This document shows positions 43,382-51,428 of a DNA stretch of 64,000 nucleotides, piece by piece. Both the position numbers and the translations under genes were made by a program. The stretch is from G963667915 sp965197385 (GTDB lineage: Bacteria > Acidobacteriota > Vicinamibacteria > Vicinamibacterales > UBA823), in the NCBI GenBank assembly GCA_965197385.1, contig CBDANA010000009.1, positions 992,001-1,056,000 of the forward strand, written 5' to 3'. The notes under the pieces are model-generated. The model made no database searches, was not told the DNA's origin, and saw only the letters and a program-made list of their open reading frames with translations. Position 1 is the first letter of the stretch, and every line of letters begins with the position of its first letter.

Positions 43382-43431
43382 GGCCGCACCTACTACATCG
43401 CGCCCGACGGGCAGCGGTTTCTCATGATTAC
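43382..43431 (+). pseudogene. Kinase/TolB-type tail relic
   Basis: A short frame reads GRTYYIAPDGQRFLMIT. The SPDGQRFLM-type motif is typical of the beta-propeller tail of acidobacterial Ser/Thr kinases. It is cut by the left end of the IS1380-like element at 43432. The preceding 43289-43381 shows nothing else. Confidence 0.5.
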
Positions 43432-45093
43432 GCCCGGATTTCCGATTTGGCTGTGGTACCGTATCGGCAGACCAGTCGTCGCGCCTTGATTTCCGGGGCT
43501 CCGACGCAAGGAACCCCGCCACGGAGGGTGACACCCTGTGGGTGAATGACAGCACGAGGCGTTTCAGTTCACGTTCAATGGCTTTCTGAAGGTCGCATTC
43601 CAGGGGTCGCGCATCACCTCCGACGCCGGTCTCCTTCTGGTGCGCGAGTTGGATGAACGCCTGGGGCTGGCGACACTCATCGCCGAGCACCTGAGCGACT
43701 CCCGACAGGGCTTGCACACCCAGTTCAGCCTGGCGGATCTCCTGCGACAGTCGGTCTACAGCCGGCTCGCGGGCTACGAAGACCTGAACGATGCGGTGCG
43801 CGTGTCGGCGGACCCGACGTTTCGTCTCATCGGGGCGCCAACGCTCTGGGACCGCGGTGGCGCGCTGACCTCGCCGCTGCACTGGTTCGAGACTGAGCTG
43901 CTGACCCGAGAGGAGAAGCTCGTCGGGCTGATGGCCGTGAACCGGGAGGTGCTCGCACAGGCTGAGATGCCAACGCGCGCCGGCCGGATTGTGCTCGACA
44001 TGGATTCGAGTGAGAGCCCGGTGCATGGGGCGCAGGAAGGGAGCGCGTACAACGGACACTTTGAATCAGTCTGTTACCACCCGCTGTTTCTGTTCAACGA
44101 GCACGGCGACTGCGTGGCCGCCCCGCTGCGGCCCGGCAACGTGCATAGCGCCGACGATTGGGACGACCTGCTCGTGCCGGAAATTGACCGGCAGCAGGCG
44201 GAGGGTACGCGCGTGGCGTTCCGCGCGGACGCGGCGTTTGCCAAGCCGGAGATCTACGACGCGCTCGAGACGCGCGACGTGGACTATGTCATCCGCATGC
44301 CGGCGAACAAGAGCGTGGAGCTGGAAATCGAAGCCCTCCTCTTTCGTCCGCCGGGACGGCCGAGCCGCAAGCCCTTGGTGCGCTACAAGAGTTTCCGCTA
44401 TCAGGCGAAGAGCTGGACCACGCCCAGACGGATTGTCGCCAAGGTGGAGCACCACCGAGGGGAGCTGTTCCCGCGCGTCGGCTTCATCGTGACCAAGATG
44501 GCCCTCCCGAGCCGCTCGGTCGTACGGTTCTACAACAAGCGCGGCACGGCGGAGCAATGGATCAAGGAAGGCAAGCAGGCCACCCACTGGACGCGGCTGT
44601 CGTGCCCTCGGTTCCGGGCGAACGAAGTGCGCCTGCAACTGAGTGTCCTGGCCTACAACCTGGGCAACCTCTGGCGCAGATGGGTCCTGCCGCCGCGGGT
44701 CACGCGCTGGTCGCTCACGAGTCTCCAGCAGCGGCTGGTGAAAACCGGAGGCCGGCTGGTGAAGCATGCCAGGGACTACTGGCTCCTGCTGGCAGAAGGG
44801 CATCTGACCCGTCGGCTGTTCGGCGACATGCTGCGGAGGATCTGGGCGCTGCCCGTGCCGGGAGGATAGCGGGCGACCGCTTCCCGAGGAACTCCGGCGA
44901 AGAAACGGCGCACGTGTGGACCAGTGTCTGAGAAATGCCGTGAAAACAGCGGCTCCAGTCGGTCGCACGTCAGCGCGGGCTGAGTGACAGTCTCTGGAGC
45001 TGGACGATTGTGCGACGAACAGAAATTCGTGCGCGCGGCGGCGGTCGGGTGTATAACGGTGCCCTCCGGGACAGGCAAAATGAAAATCCCGGC
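43432..45093. mobile_element. IS1380-family insertion sequence
   Basis: 1662 bp. Terminal inverted repeats are 43432-43451 (GCCCGGATTTCCGATTTGGC) and 45074-45093, whose complement GCCGGGATTTTCATTTTGCC matches at 15 of 20 positions. The single transposase gene fills most of the element. Flanks do not show an obvious target duplication. A 272-bp internally deleted relative sits at 54981-55252. Confidence 0.8.
43550..44869 (+). CDS. IS1380-family transposase
   Basis: DDE transposase of about 440 codons. Family features: FQFTFNGFLKVAFQGSRITS at the start, VLDMDSSESPVHGAQEGSAY around the first catalytic Asp, FRADAAFAKPEIYDAL for the second, and YNKRGTAEQWIKEGKQATHW with the final Glu. The frame opens right after a TGA at 43547-43549, and an ATG lies one base before that stop in another frame. 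The natural start was therefore probably lost to a single-base change. The first usable codon inside the frame is the GTG at 43640, which removes 30 conserved residues. Confidence 0.85.
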   Translation, partial: QHEAFQFTFNGFLKVAFQGSRITSDAGLLLVRELDERLGLATLIAEHLSDSRQGLHTQFSLADLLRQSVYSRLAGYEDLNDAVRVSADPTFRLIGAPTLWDRGGALTSPLHWFETELLTREEKLVGLMAVNREVLAQAEMPTRAGRIVLDMDSSESPVHGAQEGSAYNGHFESVCYHPLFLFNEHGDCVAAPLRPGNVHSADDWDDLLVPEIDRQQAEGTRVAFRADAAFAKPEIYDALETRDVDYVIRMPANKSVELEIEALLFRPPGRPSRKPLVRYKSFRYQAKSWTTPRRIVAKVEHHRGELFPRVGFIVTKMALPSRSVVRFYNKRGTAEQWIKEGKQATHWTRLSCPRFRANEVRLQLSVLAYNLGNLWRRWVLPPRVTRWSLTSLQQRLVKTGGRLVKHARDYWLLLAEGHLTRRLFGDMLRRIWALPVPGG

Positions 45094-45191
45094 TTGAACG
45101 TCGGCTTTCTAGGGGCCCTCTGCTGGCCCTCCTGACGCCCCGTCCCCCCCTGCGGTAGACTTGGCCGTTCCCAAGTTGAGGGAGGTTGTGG

Positions 45192-46511
45192 ATGGCGCAG
45201 CGCGGTCTCGTCACTACACTCGTCTTGCTCGTTCCACTCACGTTCTTCGCCCAATCACCACCACAGCGTCTAGACATCAACGGAGCTCGTGTACTGGCGC
45301 ATCTCGAGGCACTCTCCAGCTTTGGCCGAACTCTGGAGGGAGGCGTCAGCCGCGTCGCGTTCAGCCAGGCCGATCGCGACGGTCGAAACTTCGTCACCGA
45401 CCTCATGCGGGACGCCGGCCTCAACGTTCGCATCGACGCGGCAGGCAACATCATCGGGCGACGGGCCGGCCGAGATTCGACTCTTCCTCCGCTGATGCTG
45501 GGCTCCCACATCGACTCGGTCCCGGACGGCGGCAACTACGACGGTCAGGTCGGCTCGATCGGTGCCATCGAGGTCGCGCAGGCGCTCGACGAGGCCGGCG
45601 TGACAACACGCCATCCCCTCGAGGTCGTGATCTTCGCCAACGAAGAGGCGGGCAAAATCGGGAGCCGCGCCATGAGCGGCGAGCTGGAGATGCCGGAGCT
45701 CGATCTGATCAGCCACAGCGGAAAGACGAACCGCGACGGCATCGCGTTTATCGGCGGCGATCCCGCGAACCTCGCAAGTGCCCGCCGAGTATCTGGCGAT
45801 CTCGCCGCCTATCTCGAGTTGCACATCGAGCAGGGCGCCATCCTCGACAACGAAGCCATCGACATCGGCGTGGTCGAGGGCATCGTCGGGATCCGGCGGT
45901 GGGACGTGGTCTTCGAGGGGCTGGCGAACCATGCGGGAACGACGCCGATGAGTGATCGCAGAGACGCAATTCTCGCGGCCGCCCGCTTCGTCGATGCGGT
46001 GAACCGCATCGTCACGTCCATTCCCGGTCGCCAGGTCGGCACGGTGGGACGCATCGAGGCTTCACCTGGTATTCCCAACGTCATCGCCGGACGGGTGCGC
46101 GCCAGCCTCGAGCTTCGCGAGCTCGACATGGACAAGATGGAGTCGATCTACCAGGACATCCACGCGGAAGGAGAACAGATCGCTCGCGATACCGGAACCA
46201 CGTTCACCGCGACGCAGTTCAACATCAGCCGTTCGGCGCCAACCGACGCACGCCTCCGTCAGGTCATCGCCGACGTCGCGAGCGATCTCGCTCTCACTCA
46301 CATGCGGATGCCCAGCGGGGCCGGCCACGATGCCCAGATCATGGCCGGGCTGGGCCCAGCAGGCATGATCTTCATCCCCAGTTTGCAGGGCATCAGCCAC
46401 TCGCCCCAGGAACTCTCGCAACCGGAGGACATCGTCAACGGTGTGAGGGTCTTGCTCGGAACGCTGCTCAGAATCAACGAAGCTGACGGCCCGTTGCGAC
46501 ACGAGCGCTGA
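45192..46511 (+). CDS. Exported M20-type amidohydrolase (N-carbamoyl-amino acid hydrolase / allantoate amidohydrolase family)
   Basis: 439 residues with a signal peptide (GLVTTLVLLVPLTFFAQS). Metal-binding and catalytic motifs of the hydantoinase/carbamoylase branch of M20 are present: GSHIDSVPDGGNYDGQVGS, FANEEAGKIGSRAMSG, LELHIEQGAIL, SGAGHDAQIMA and GISHSPQEL. The ATG at 45192 lies six bases after GGGAGG. Family members hydrolyse N-carbamoyl-L-amino acids, allantoate or ureidoglycolate. The exported location here is unusual for that role, so the substrate remains open. It is probably cargo of the tRNA-Lys element. Confidence 0.88.
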   Translation: MAQRGLVTTLVLLVPLTFFAQSPPQRLDINGARVLAHLEALSSFGRTLEGGVSRVAFSQADRDGRNFVTDLMRDAGLNVRIDAAGNIIGRRAGRDSTLPPLMLGSHIDSVPDGGNYDGQVGSIGAIEVAQALDEAGVTTRHPLEVVIFANEEAGKIGSRAMSGELEMPELDLISHSGKTNRDGIAFIGGDPANLASARRVSGDLAAYLELHIEQGAILDNEAIDIGVVEGIVGIRRWDVVFEGLANHAGTTPMSDRRDAILAAARFVDAVNRIVTSIPGRQVGTVGRIEASPGIPNVIAGRVRASLELRELDMDKMESIYQDIHAEGEQIARDTGTTFTATQFNISRSAPTDARLRQVIADVASDLALTHMRMPSGAGHDAQIMAGLGPAGMIFIPSLQGISHSPQELSQPEDIVNGVRVLLGTLLRINEADGPLRHER

Positions 46512-46664
46512 GTCGCTCGACCGTTCCACCGAGGCAAGCGGATCCTCATCTCAAACGTGCGGGTCTGCCGGCCGCCCGAAGCCGCCGATCCGCATCAGGA
46601 CACCTCCTGTAACTGCTGCTCGCGTCGTTGGCCAACGCGCAGTCGATCGAGGTTCAGCGGCGCG

Positions 46665-46706
46665 TGGTTCGAGGAACTCCAGGCGCGGGTGCCGACGGGA
46701 CGGTAG
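46665..46706 (+). pseudogene. C-terminal relic of a Ser/Thr kinase gene
   Basis: Thirteen codons plus stop read WFEELQARVPTGR, the typical end (NWFEELK.RVPT-like) of acidobacterial kinases with TolB tails. The same ending recurs at 57173-57214. The surrounding 46512-46862 has no other recognisable coding sequence. Confidence 0.5.
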
Positions 46707-46862
46707 GCGGCTGACTACGACCCTTCCCGCCTCCAAAGTGACCCGCTGTCCGTGTGCAACGATGTGCAACAGATTCCGAATGTAGCGTCCTCTACTGATC
46801 GGGTCTGATCAGGACGCGCATGTAAAAGCGCGGTCTGATCGGTTCTGATCGGCTTTTGCCAA

Positions 46863-46907
46863 TGACTTTTAATCACGGAGTCCTGGGTTCGATCCCCAGG
46901 CGGCCCA
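46863..46907 (+). repeat. attR-like 45-bp direct repeat of the tRNA-Lys 3' end
   Basis: Exact copy of 41672-41716 without the 5' half of the tRNA. It bounds a 5.2-kb segment containing an integrase tail, the broken lactonase, the IS1380 element and the amidohydrolase. A second recombinase relic begins 75 bases further on, so this repeat probably also served as the left site of another element. Confidence 0.85.
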
Positions 46908-46981
46908 CCATACAACAAGCACATTCTTGATGGTGGGCCTGGGCCAAGGCGGTCTCTGGATGACCGCAGGATGACCGTGGG

Positions 46982-47161
46982 TCACCCGATCTTGGCGTCG
47001 AGCACCATGATTGACCGTGCGAGAGCGTCGAGCATTGTATTCAGATACCGCTGGGTCGTGACGATGGTCGCGTGACCCATGAGGTACTAAATCTCGTGGA
47101 GCGGGACGCCGCGCTCCGCTAGCCGTGACCCGCACTCGTGCCGCAAGTCATGCCAGTGGAG
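46982..47161 (-). pseudogene. Tyrosine recombinase C-terminal relic with internal stop
   Basis: The minus strand reads LHWHDLRHECGSRLAERGVP, an amber codon at 47089-47087, then YLMGHATIVTTQRYLNTML and a natural end at 46982. HDLRH and the QRYL tyrosine are the catalytic boxes. The upstream part is replaced at about 47162 by a ParA-like fragment on the other strand. It is a different lineage from the fragment at 41725-41946. Its 3' end again faces the attachment repeat. Confidence 0.8.
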
Positions 47162-47179
47162 CCTGCGCTCACTTCGGTG

Positions 47180-47429
47180 GCGTGCCGCGGCGCAGGTCGG
47201 GGCCATCGTCCCGTGTCGGGTGAGCCGGACGCGCCGGGCGCGGGACGTGGTCGAGCAACTCCGGGCACAATTTGGGGACCTCGTGCTCCAGACGCCGGTG
47301 CGCGAAAACGTCCAGCTCGCGGAAGCACCGAGGTGGAAGCAACCGATCACGCACTACGCCCCCGGCAGCCACGGGGCGGCAGACTATCGAGCCGTCGCGG
47401 GGGAGCTCCGGCAGCAGCGGGAAAGCTAA
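47180..47429 (+). pseudogene. ParA-family ATPase, C-terminal fragment
   Basis: The plus-strand frame through the GTG at 47220 reads AIVPCRVSRTRRARDVVEQL and then LQTPVRENVQLAEAPRWKQP and YAPGSHGAADYRAVAGEL. These are the last 75 or so residues of ParA/Soj partition ATPases (VRENVxLAEAP and GAxDYRxLA motifs). The Walker motifs are absent. A plasmid or integrative-element origin is likely. No parB is visible. The stretch 47430-47579 shows no gene. Confidence 0.75.
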
Positions 47430-47579
47430 CGCGGCACGCGGAGACGCTACCGCAGTTCCTCCCGAGTCAGAATCGGCCCCGCGCCCTCAGGAGGCGGCCG
47501 TGTCCCACGTGCGCTTCCGGCGTTCAGTGTTGTCACGAATGACGCCACCGCCTACAATTGGCCTGTTTCCTGACAGCCC

Positions 47580-47630
47580 ATGGCCCTAGAGTACGGCACC
47601 CGCCTCGGCCCGTATGCGATCGACGCTCCC
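47580..47630 (+). pseudogene. N-terminal relic of a Ser/Thr kinase gene
   Basis: Reads MALEYGTRLGPYAIDAP, the standard opening of acidobacterial kinases (xLGPYEIxxPIGAGGMGEVY). It ends just before the glycine-rich loop and runs into the leader of the next gene. Confidence 0.55.
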
Positions 47631-47650
47631 TCGGTCGCCAGGAGGATCTC

Positions 47651-49282
47651 ATGAGTCGGAACTCCCTCTTCGCCCCGCGCGGGGAGGCCGCGCTGCTCCT
47701 CGTCCTCGTCCTTGTCTTCGCGGCCGCGTGCGGGGAGCGCCTGCCCGCCTCCTCGGGCGACGACGGTCCGGCCCCGGAAGGTGGCATGCCGGGAGCCCGC
47801 GTCGCCGTCCACGCCCCGGACGCCGTGCCGCCTCCGAGCCCAGTGCCCCCGGACGCCCCGGATCCCAGGTCGGCCATGCTTGAACGTGCCGCGTCGCTGG
47901 AGCTGGAGACCCCCTACGAGCCCGTTCCCGGTGAGGCCCTGCACCACCACACGGCGGGCTTCGCCAACATCCTCTGCTCCGCGGTCTTCCTCACCGGGCT
48001 GGATCCGGACGACGCGGCGGAGAACGTGGGTGGGTTCTCTAGCCCCTTCGAGCACCGGGACGCGGTTGTGGACCGGGTGGTAGACCGGGAGCGGCGTGAG
48101 GTTCGCCTCACCCTTCCGAACGGGGTGGTACGGAGCGCCCGCCACTACGGCTCCCAGGGTTGCGTGGCCCACGCCATCGGCGAGGACACGGTGCGGTTCG
48201 ACTGGTCGGTCGTGAAGCCGGACCTGCCCGCCGCCGCGACGACGCCGTGGCCCATGGGCGACCTGATCTCCGAGGAACCGTGGCCAGCGGACATGGACCT
48301 GGCCATGGTGGAGGAGGCCCTGGAGGTCGGCTTCGGGCCGCCGGAGGCCATGACCCTGGCTCTAGTGGTCACCCACCGGGGCCGGATCCTAGGCGAGCGC
48401 TACGCCGACGGGATTGGCGTCCACACCCCGCTGGAGAGCTGGTCCATGAACAAGAGCCTGACCGGAATGCTCATGGGAGTCCTGATCCAAAAGGGGGTCT
48501 ACGATCTCTGGCAGCGAGCCCCAATTCCGGAGTGGCAGGCGGACGAGGGGGATTCCCGGCAGGAGATCCGGATCGGCGACATCATGCGCATGTCCAGCGG
48601 CATCCGGATCCGGGCGCCCCAGGACCCGGACTTCGATCCCTCCATCGGCTACCCGGACCATGTGTACTTCTATACTGGCACCACTGACTCCTTCCGCTGG
48701 GCCGCCACCCGGCCCCAGCAGTGGCACCCGAACACTGTAGGCCGGTACCGGAACTCGGATCCCATCATGACGAACTACCTGGTGCGCCTAGGCGTGGAGG
48801 GCCGGGGCGACGACTACCACGCCTTCCCCCAGCGGCACCTCTTCGATCGGATCGGCGTCCGGGACGCCTACCTCCAGACCGACGTGCACGGAAACTTCCT
48901 CCTTCAGGGCTACGGCTTCCTGGCCGCACGGGACTGGGCGCGGCTCGGCAACCTCTACCTCCAGGACGGCATGTGGAACGGGGAGCGGATCCTTCCGGAG
49001 GGGTGGGTGGAGTACGCCACGACCCTGGCCCCGGCGTGGGTCGCCGATGGTCGGCCCATGTACGGCGGCGCCTTTCTCTGGGTCAACGGTGACGGAGGCT
49101 GGCCCCTGCCAGAGACCGCCTATGGCTTCCGGGGAGCTGGCGGGCAGAGCACCACCGTGATCCCCACCCACGAGCTGGTGGTGGTCCGCCTGGGCAAGTA
49201 CCGGGGCGCCGGCGCGGGTGGCCGGGCCTTGGACCGGGCTTTCGAGATGCTCGTAGAGGCCGTGCCGCCCGCGCGACCGTGA
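47651..49282 (+). CDS. Serine hydrolase lipoprotein (beta-lactamase/class C-like family)
   Basis: 543 residues. The signal LLLVLVLVFAAAC is a lipobox, giving a lipid-anchored periplasmic protein with a Pro/Ala-rich linker. The beta-lactamase-related fold has SxxK as SMNK in ESWSMNKSLTGMLMGVLI, a YxN-like YRN in GRYRNSDPIMTN, and GFRGAGGQSTTVIPTHELVV near the end. The ATG at 47651 follows AGGAGG; the frame to 47558 is not conserved. Likely an esterase or peptidase rather than a true beta-lactamase. Codon usage looks more uniform and GC-richer than in neighbouring core genes, consistent with transfer. Confidence 0.85.
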   Translation: MSRNSLFAPRGEAALLLVLVLVFAAACGERLPASSGDDGPAPEGGMPGARVAVHAPDAVPPPSPVPPDAPDPRSAMLERAASLELETPYEPVPGEALHHHTAGFANILCSAVFLTGLDPDDAAENVGGFSSPFEHRDAVVDRVVDRERREVRLTLPNGVVRSARHYGSQGCVAHAIGEDTVRFDWSVVKPDLPAAATTPWPMGDLISEEPWPADMDLAMVEEALEVGFGPPEAMTLALVVTHRGRILGERYADGIGVHTPLESWSMNKSLTGMLMGVLIQKGVYDLWQRAPIPEWQADEGDSRQEIRIGDIMRMSSGIRIRAPQDPDFDPSIGYPDHVYFYTGTTDSFRWAATRPQQWHPNTVGRYRNSDPIMTNYLVRLGVEGRGDDYHAFPQRHLFDRIGVRDAYLQTDVHGNFLLQGYGFLAARDWARLGNLYLQDGMWNGERILPEGWVEYATTLAPAWVADGRPMYGGAFLWVNGDGGWPLPETAYGFRGAGGQSTTVIPTHELVVVRLGKYRGAGAGGRALDRAFEMLVEAVPPARP

Positions 49283-49344
49283 ACTGGCAGACATCGGCGG
49301 CTACAGCCTGAGCAGGGAATCTGGTCTGACTTCACCGACAAGCC

Positions 49345-49398
49345 ATGGCCTTAGAGCGCAGCACCAAGCTCGGCCCGTATCAGATCGAGTCCCCATAG
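49345..49398 (+). pseudogene. N-terminal relic of a Ser/Thr kinase gene
   Basis: MALERSTKLGPYQIESP then a stop. It is truncated at the same place as the relics at 47580 and 56766, immediately before the expected glycine-rich loop, and is followed by an 81-bp dispersed repeat. Confidence 0.55.
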
Positions 49399-49414
49399 GG
49401 GCCGGGGGGAGGGC

Positions 49415-49495
49415 CGCCTCCGTTCGGGGCTGCCTGGCAGCCCACGAACTACGGCGAAGTCTCGCCGAAGCCAAGCCAAGGACTCTCCAGTGATC
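49415..49495. repeat. Dispersed ~81-bp repeat, copy 1
   Basis: Closely matches 56833-56914 (shared blocks CGCCTCCGTTCG and AGTCTCGCCGAAGCCAAGC-type sequence). Each copy follows a truncated kinase N-terminus and ends in CAGTGATC. Here the IS3 element begins at the next base. No coding capacity is evident. Confidence 0.75.
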
Positions 49496-49524
49496 TGACC
49501 TGCCCCCCAGGGTTGTGCCACTGC

Positions 49525-49860
49525 TTATGAGAGAGCTGGACTCATTTCTGAGCTCCCAAGCGCTGCCGGCATGACCGCGTCCGGGGCCGGTGGGCGGTAG
49601 CCCCGCGCACGGTGCGGCCGCACCGTGTTGTCCTGCCGCCGCCATCGCTCGATCAAGATCCTGGCTTCCGTCAGGGGATAGAAGATCTCACGGTCCAGGA
49701 GTTCGTCGCGGAACTGGCCGTTAAACGATTCGACGTACCCATTCTCCTATGGGCTCCCCGGCTCGATGAACAGCGTCTGCACCTGATGAACAGCGTCTGC
49801 ACCTGCAGGGCGTCCAGCCACAGCCGGATGCGCGTGGCCGTGAACTCCGGGCCGTTGTCG
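49525..49860 (-). pseudogene. IS3 OrfB transposase, C-terminal part (copy 1)
   Basis: Encodes the DDE domain from the second catalytic motif: LDNGPEFTATRIRLWLDAL, then the ENGYVESFNG motif with the catalytic Glu. Defects: the Trp before ENGYVE is a TAG stop, and a 20-bp tandem duplication (49765-49784 repeated at 49785-49804) shifts the frame. The N-terminal part lies on the far side of the IS110-type insertion, at 51429-51931. Confidence 0.85.
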
Positions 49861-49943
49861 AGGATATGGAGATGACAGGAAGGGCGCCCTCACCCCATCT
49901 CTGCATAGTCTCCGTGCAATCACGACAAAGCAGGGAGGCCAGC

Positions 49944-51200
49944 ATGAGACAGGATGAGAGGCACCACACGTTGGACGACATCTTCGTGGGCATCGATCTG
50001 GCGACCCGTCAGCACCAGGTGGTCGTCCTCGATGGGCAGGGACACCGCCTCACGAGCTTCAAGGTTTCGCATTCTCGAGAGGGGCTGCGCGAGCTCGTGG
50101 AGCGCTGCTCGGCCCGTCGAGTCGGCCGGGGACGAGGTACGGTGCACTTCGCGTTCGAGGCCACCGGACACGTGTGGGAGGCGGTTGGTGCATTCTTTGA
50201 GCAGCGCGCGCTTCGGTATCACGTCGTCAATCCGCTCGCGACCTTCCGGGTGCGCGAGGCTCGGCAGATGGGACGCGACAAGCGAGACCTGACCGACGCA
50301 GAGCAGATCGCGCAGCTGCTGCGCACGGGGGTCGTGACCAAGTGCCAGCTCTTGCCCGCTCGATACATGCAACTGCGGCGAGCCTGGGGCGAGTATCAGC
50401 GTCTACGCTGCGAGCGCGCCCGCCTCAAGACCCTGCTCGTGCATCAGCTCTACGGCGTGTTTCCGGAAATCGTCGGCGAGTGGAAAACCGTCACGGCGCC
50501 TGGGTGCCTCGCGGTGCTGCGGGCGGGCTTGCCCCCGCAGGACATCGCGATGCTGACGAAGCCGGCCTTCATCCGAGTCGTGCAAGAGCACCGGCGGGGA
50601 CGGCGGATGTGGCGCTTCAAGATTGAGCAAGTCTGGGAGAAGGCCGGGAGGACGGTGGCGGCGCTCCATGGGCATGAGGCCGCCATGCGTGAAGTGACTC
50701 GGCTGGTCGAGCGTCTCGACTTCGTCGGCGACCAACTCGATCGCGTCGCGGGCGAGCTCCAGACCGACCTCGAGGGGTTTGAGGAGCCGACGTATCTCGC
50801 GCCGTTGCCGGGGACCGGGTGGGTCACGATCGCCGGGCTACTCGCCGAGATCGGCCCCTTTCACCGATTCCGGCACGGCCGGCAGTTAGTGAAGCTCGCC
50901 GGCCTGCAGCCGTCGAGACGGGAAAGCGGCCAGCACGCGGGCCGCACACCGATCAGCAAGCGCGGCCGGGCGCAGCTGCGCGCCGTGGTCTACATGGCCA
51001 CGCTGTCGTCCATACGCCATACCCGGCGCCTGAGAGCCCACTACGAGCGCCTCACGCAGCGCGTCACGCGGCCCCTGCCCCCCATGCAAGCGATCGGGGC
51101 CTGCATGACCAAGCTGCTGCACTACGCGTTCGCCGTCGTCCACAACCAAACGGCGTTCGACGTCAACCACGTGTGGAGGGATGATCCGATCGCCGCCTAG
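49944..51200 (+). CDS. IS110-family transposase (DEDD/serine recombinase), copy 1
   Basis: 418 residues. N-terminal RuvC-like DEDD domain: first Asp in FVGIDLATRQHQVVVLDG, Glu in FAFEATGHVWEAV, paired Asp in RDLTDAEQIAQLL. The middle is helical. The C-terminal Tnp domain has APLPGTGWVTIAGLLAEIG, FRHGRQLVKLAGLQPSRRES (candidate catalytic serine) and ISKRGRAQLRAVVYMATLSS. The ATG at 49944 follows AGGGAGG; the frame is open from 49866. These enzymes recombine DNA guided by an element-encoded bridge RNA and form no hairpin or target duplication. Confidence 0.93.
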   Translation: MRQDERHHTLDDIFVGIDLATRQHQVVVLDGQGHRLTSFKVSHSREGLRELVERCSARRVGRGRGTVHFAFEATGHVWEAVGAFFEQRALRYHVVNPLATFRVREARQMGRDKRDLTDAEQIAQLLRTGVVTKCQLLPARYMQLRRAWGEYQRLRCERARLKTLLVHQLYGVFPEIVGEWKTVTAPGCLAVLRAGLPPQDIAMLTKPAFIRVVQEHRRGRRMWRFKIEQVWEKAGRTVAALHGHEAAMREVTRLVERLDFVGDQLDRVAGELQTDLEGFEEPTYLAPLPGTGWVTIAGLLAEIGPFHRFRHGRQLVKLAGLQPSRRESGQHAGRTPISKRGRAQLRAVVYMATLSSIRHTRRLRAHYERLTQRVTRPLPPMQAIGACMTKLLHYAFAVVHNQTAFDVNHVWRDDPIAA

Positions 51201-51428
51201 AGACCTGAGGCTCCGGCTCCGGCCGGAGAGGAGGCCATGCCGACCGTTGTCCTGAGCCCTTCGAGTCGAAGACAGCTCGACGCCCGTCCGCCAGGCACCC
51301 TCCGCTCCTCGGGTATGAGTCCGGATGACGCACGATGGGCCGGCTCCAGCGAGCCCGTGCCCGTATCTGTCCCTCGATTGGACAGCCCAACGGCGCCGAG
51401 AGCCTTGACAACTTGGTCATAGCACGCG
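51201..51428 (+). ncRNA. Candidate bridge RNA region of the IS110-type element, copy 1
   Basis: Non-coding 3' end of the element with several strong hairpins: CTCCGGCTCCGGCCGGAG, CTTCGAGTCGAAG within GAGC...GCTC, and GGCTCCAGCGAGCC. The octamer CCGTTGTC at 51244-51251 is identical to the left target flank at 49852-49859. CGCTCC at 51303-51308 is complementary to GGAGCG of the right flank. A hairpin lies between the two, like the target-binding loop of known bridge RNAs. The RNA itself is inferred. Confidence 0.5.

Larger units (their letters stand above)
49861..51428. mobile_element. IS110-family (IS1111-like) insertion sequence, copy 1
   Basis: About 1568 bp, boundaries set by comparison with the second copy (58965-60532); ends are accurate to a base or two. 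The copies differ at only about five positions, while the surrounding IS3 sequence is patchily diverged. There are no long terminal inverted repeats, as expected for IS110. It has 83 bp before and 228 bp after the transposase gene; the long non-coding 3' end points to the IS1111 group. Inserted beside the codon for the catalytic Asp of IS3 OrfB. Confidence 0.88.

Noticed and set aside
43061..44059. Minus-strand frame of 332 codons across the lactonase end and IS1380
   Set aside because: It crosses the IS boundary and is antisense to two recognisable proteins.
47651..49282. Serine hydrolase as a resistance beta-lactamase
   Set aside because: It has the SxxK and YxN motifs of the broad family, but the long linker and overall sequence fit generic class C-like esterase/peptidase proteins; resistance cannot be claimed.
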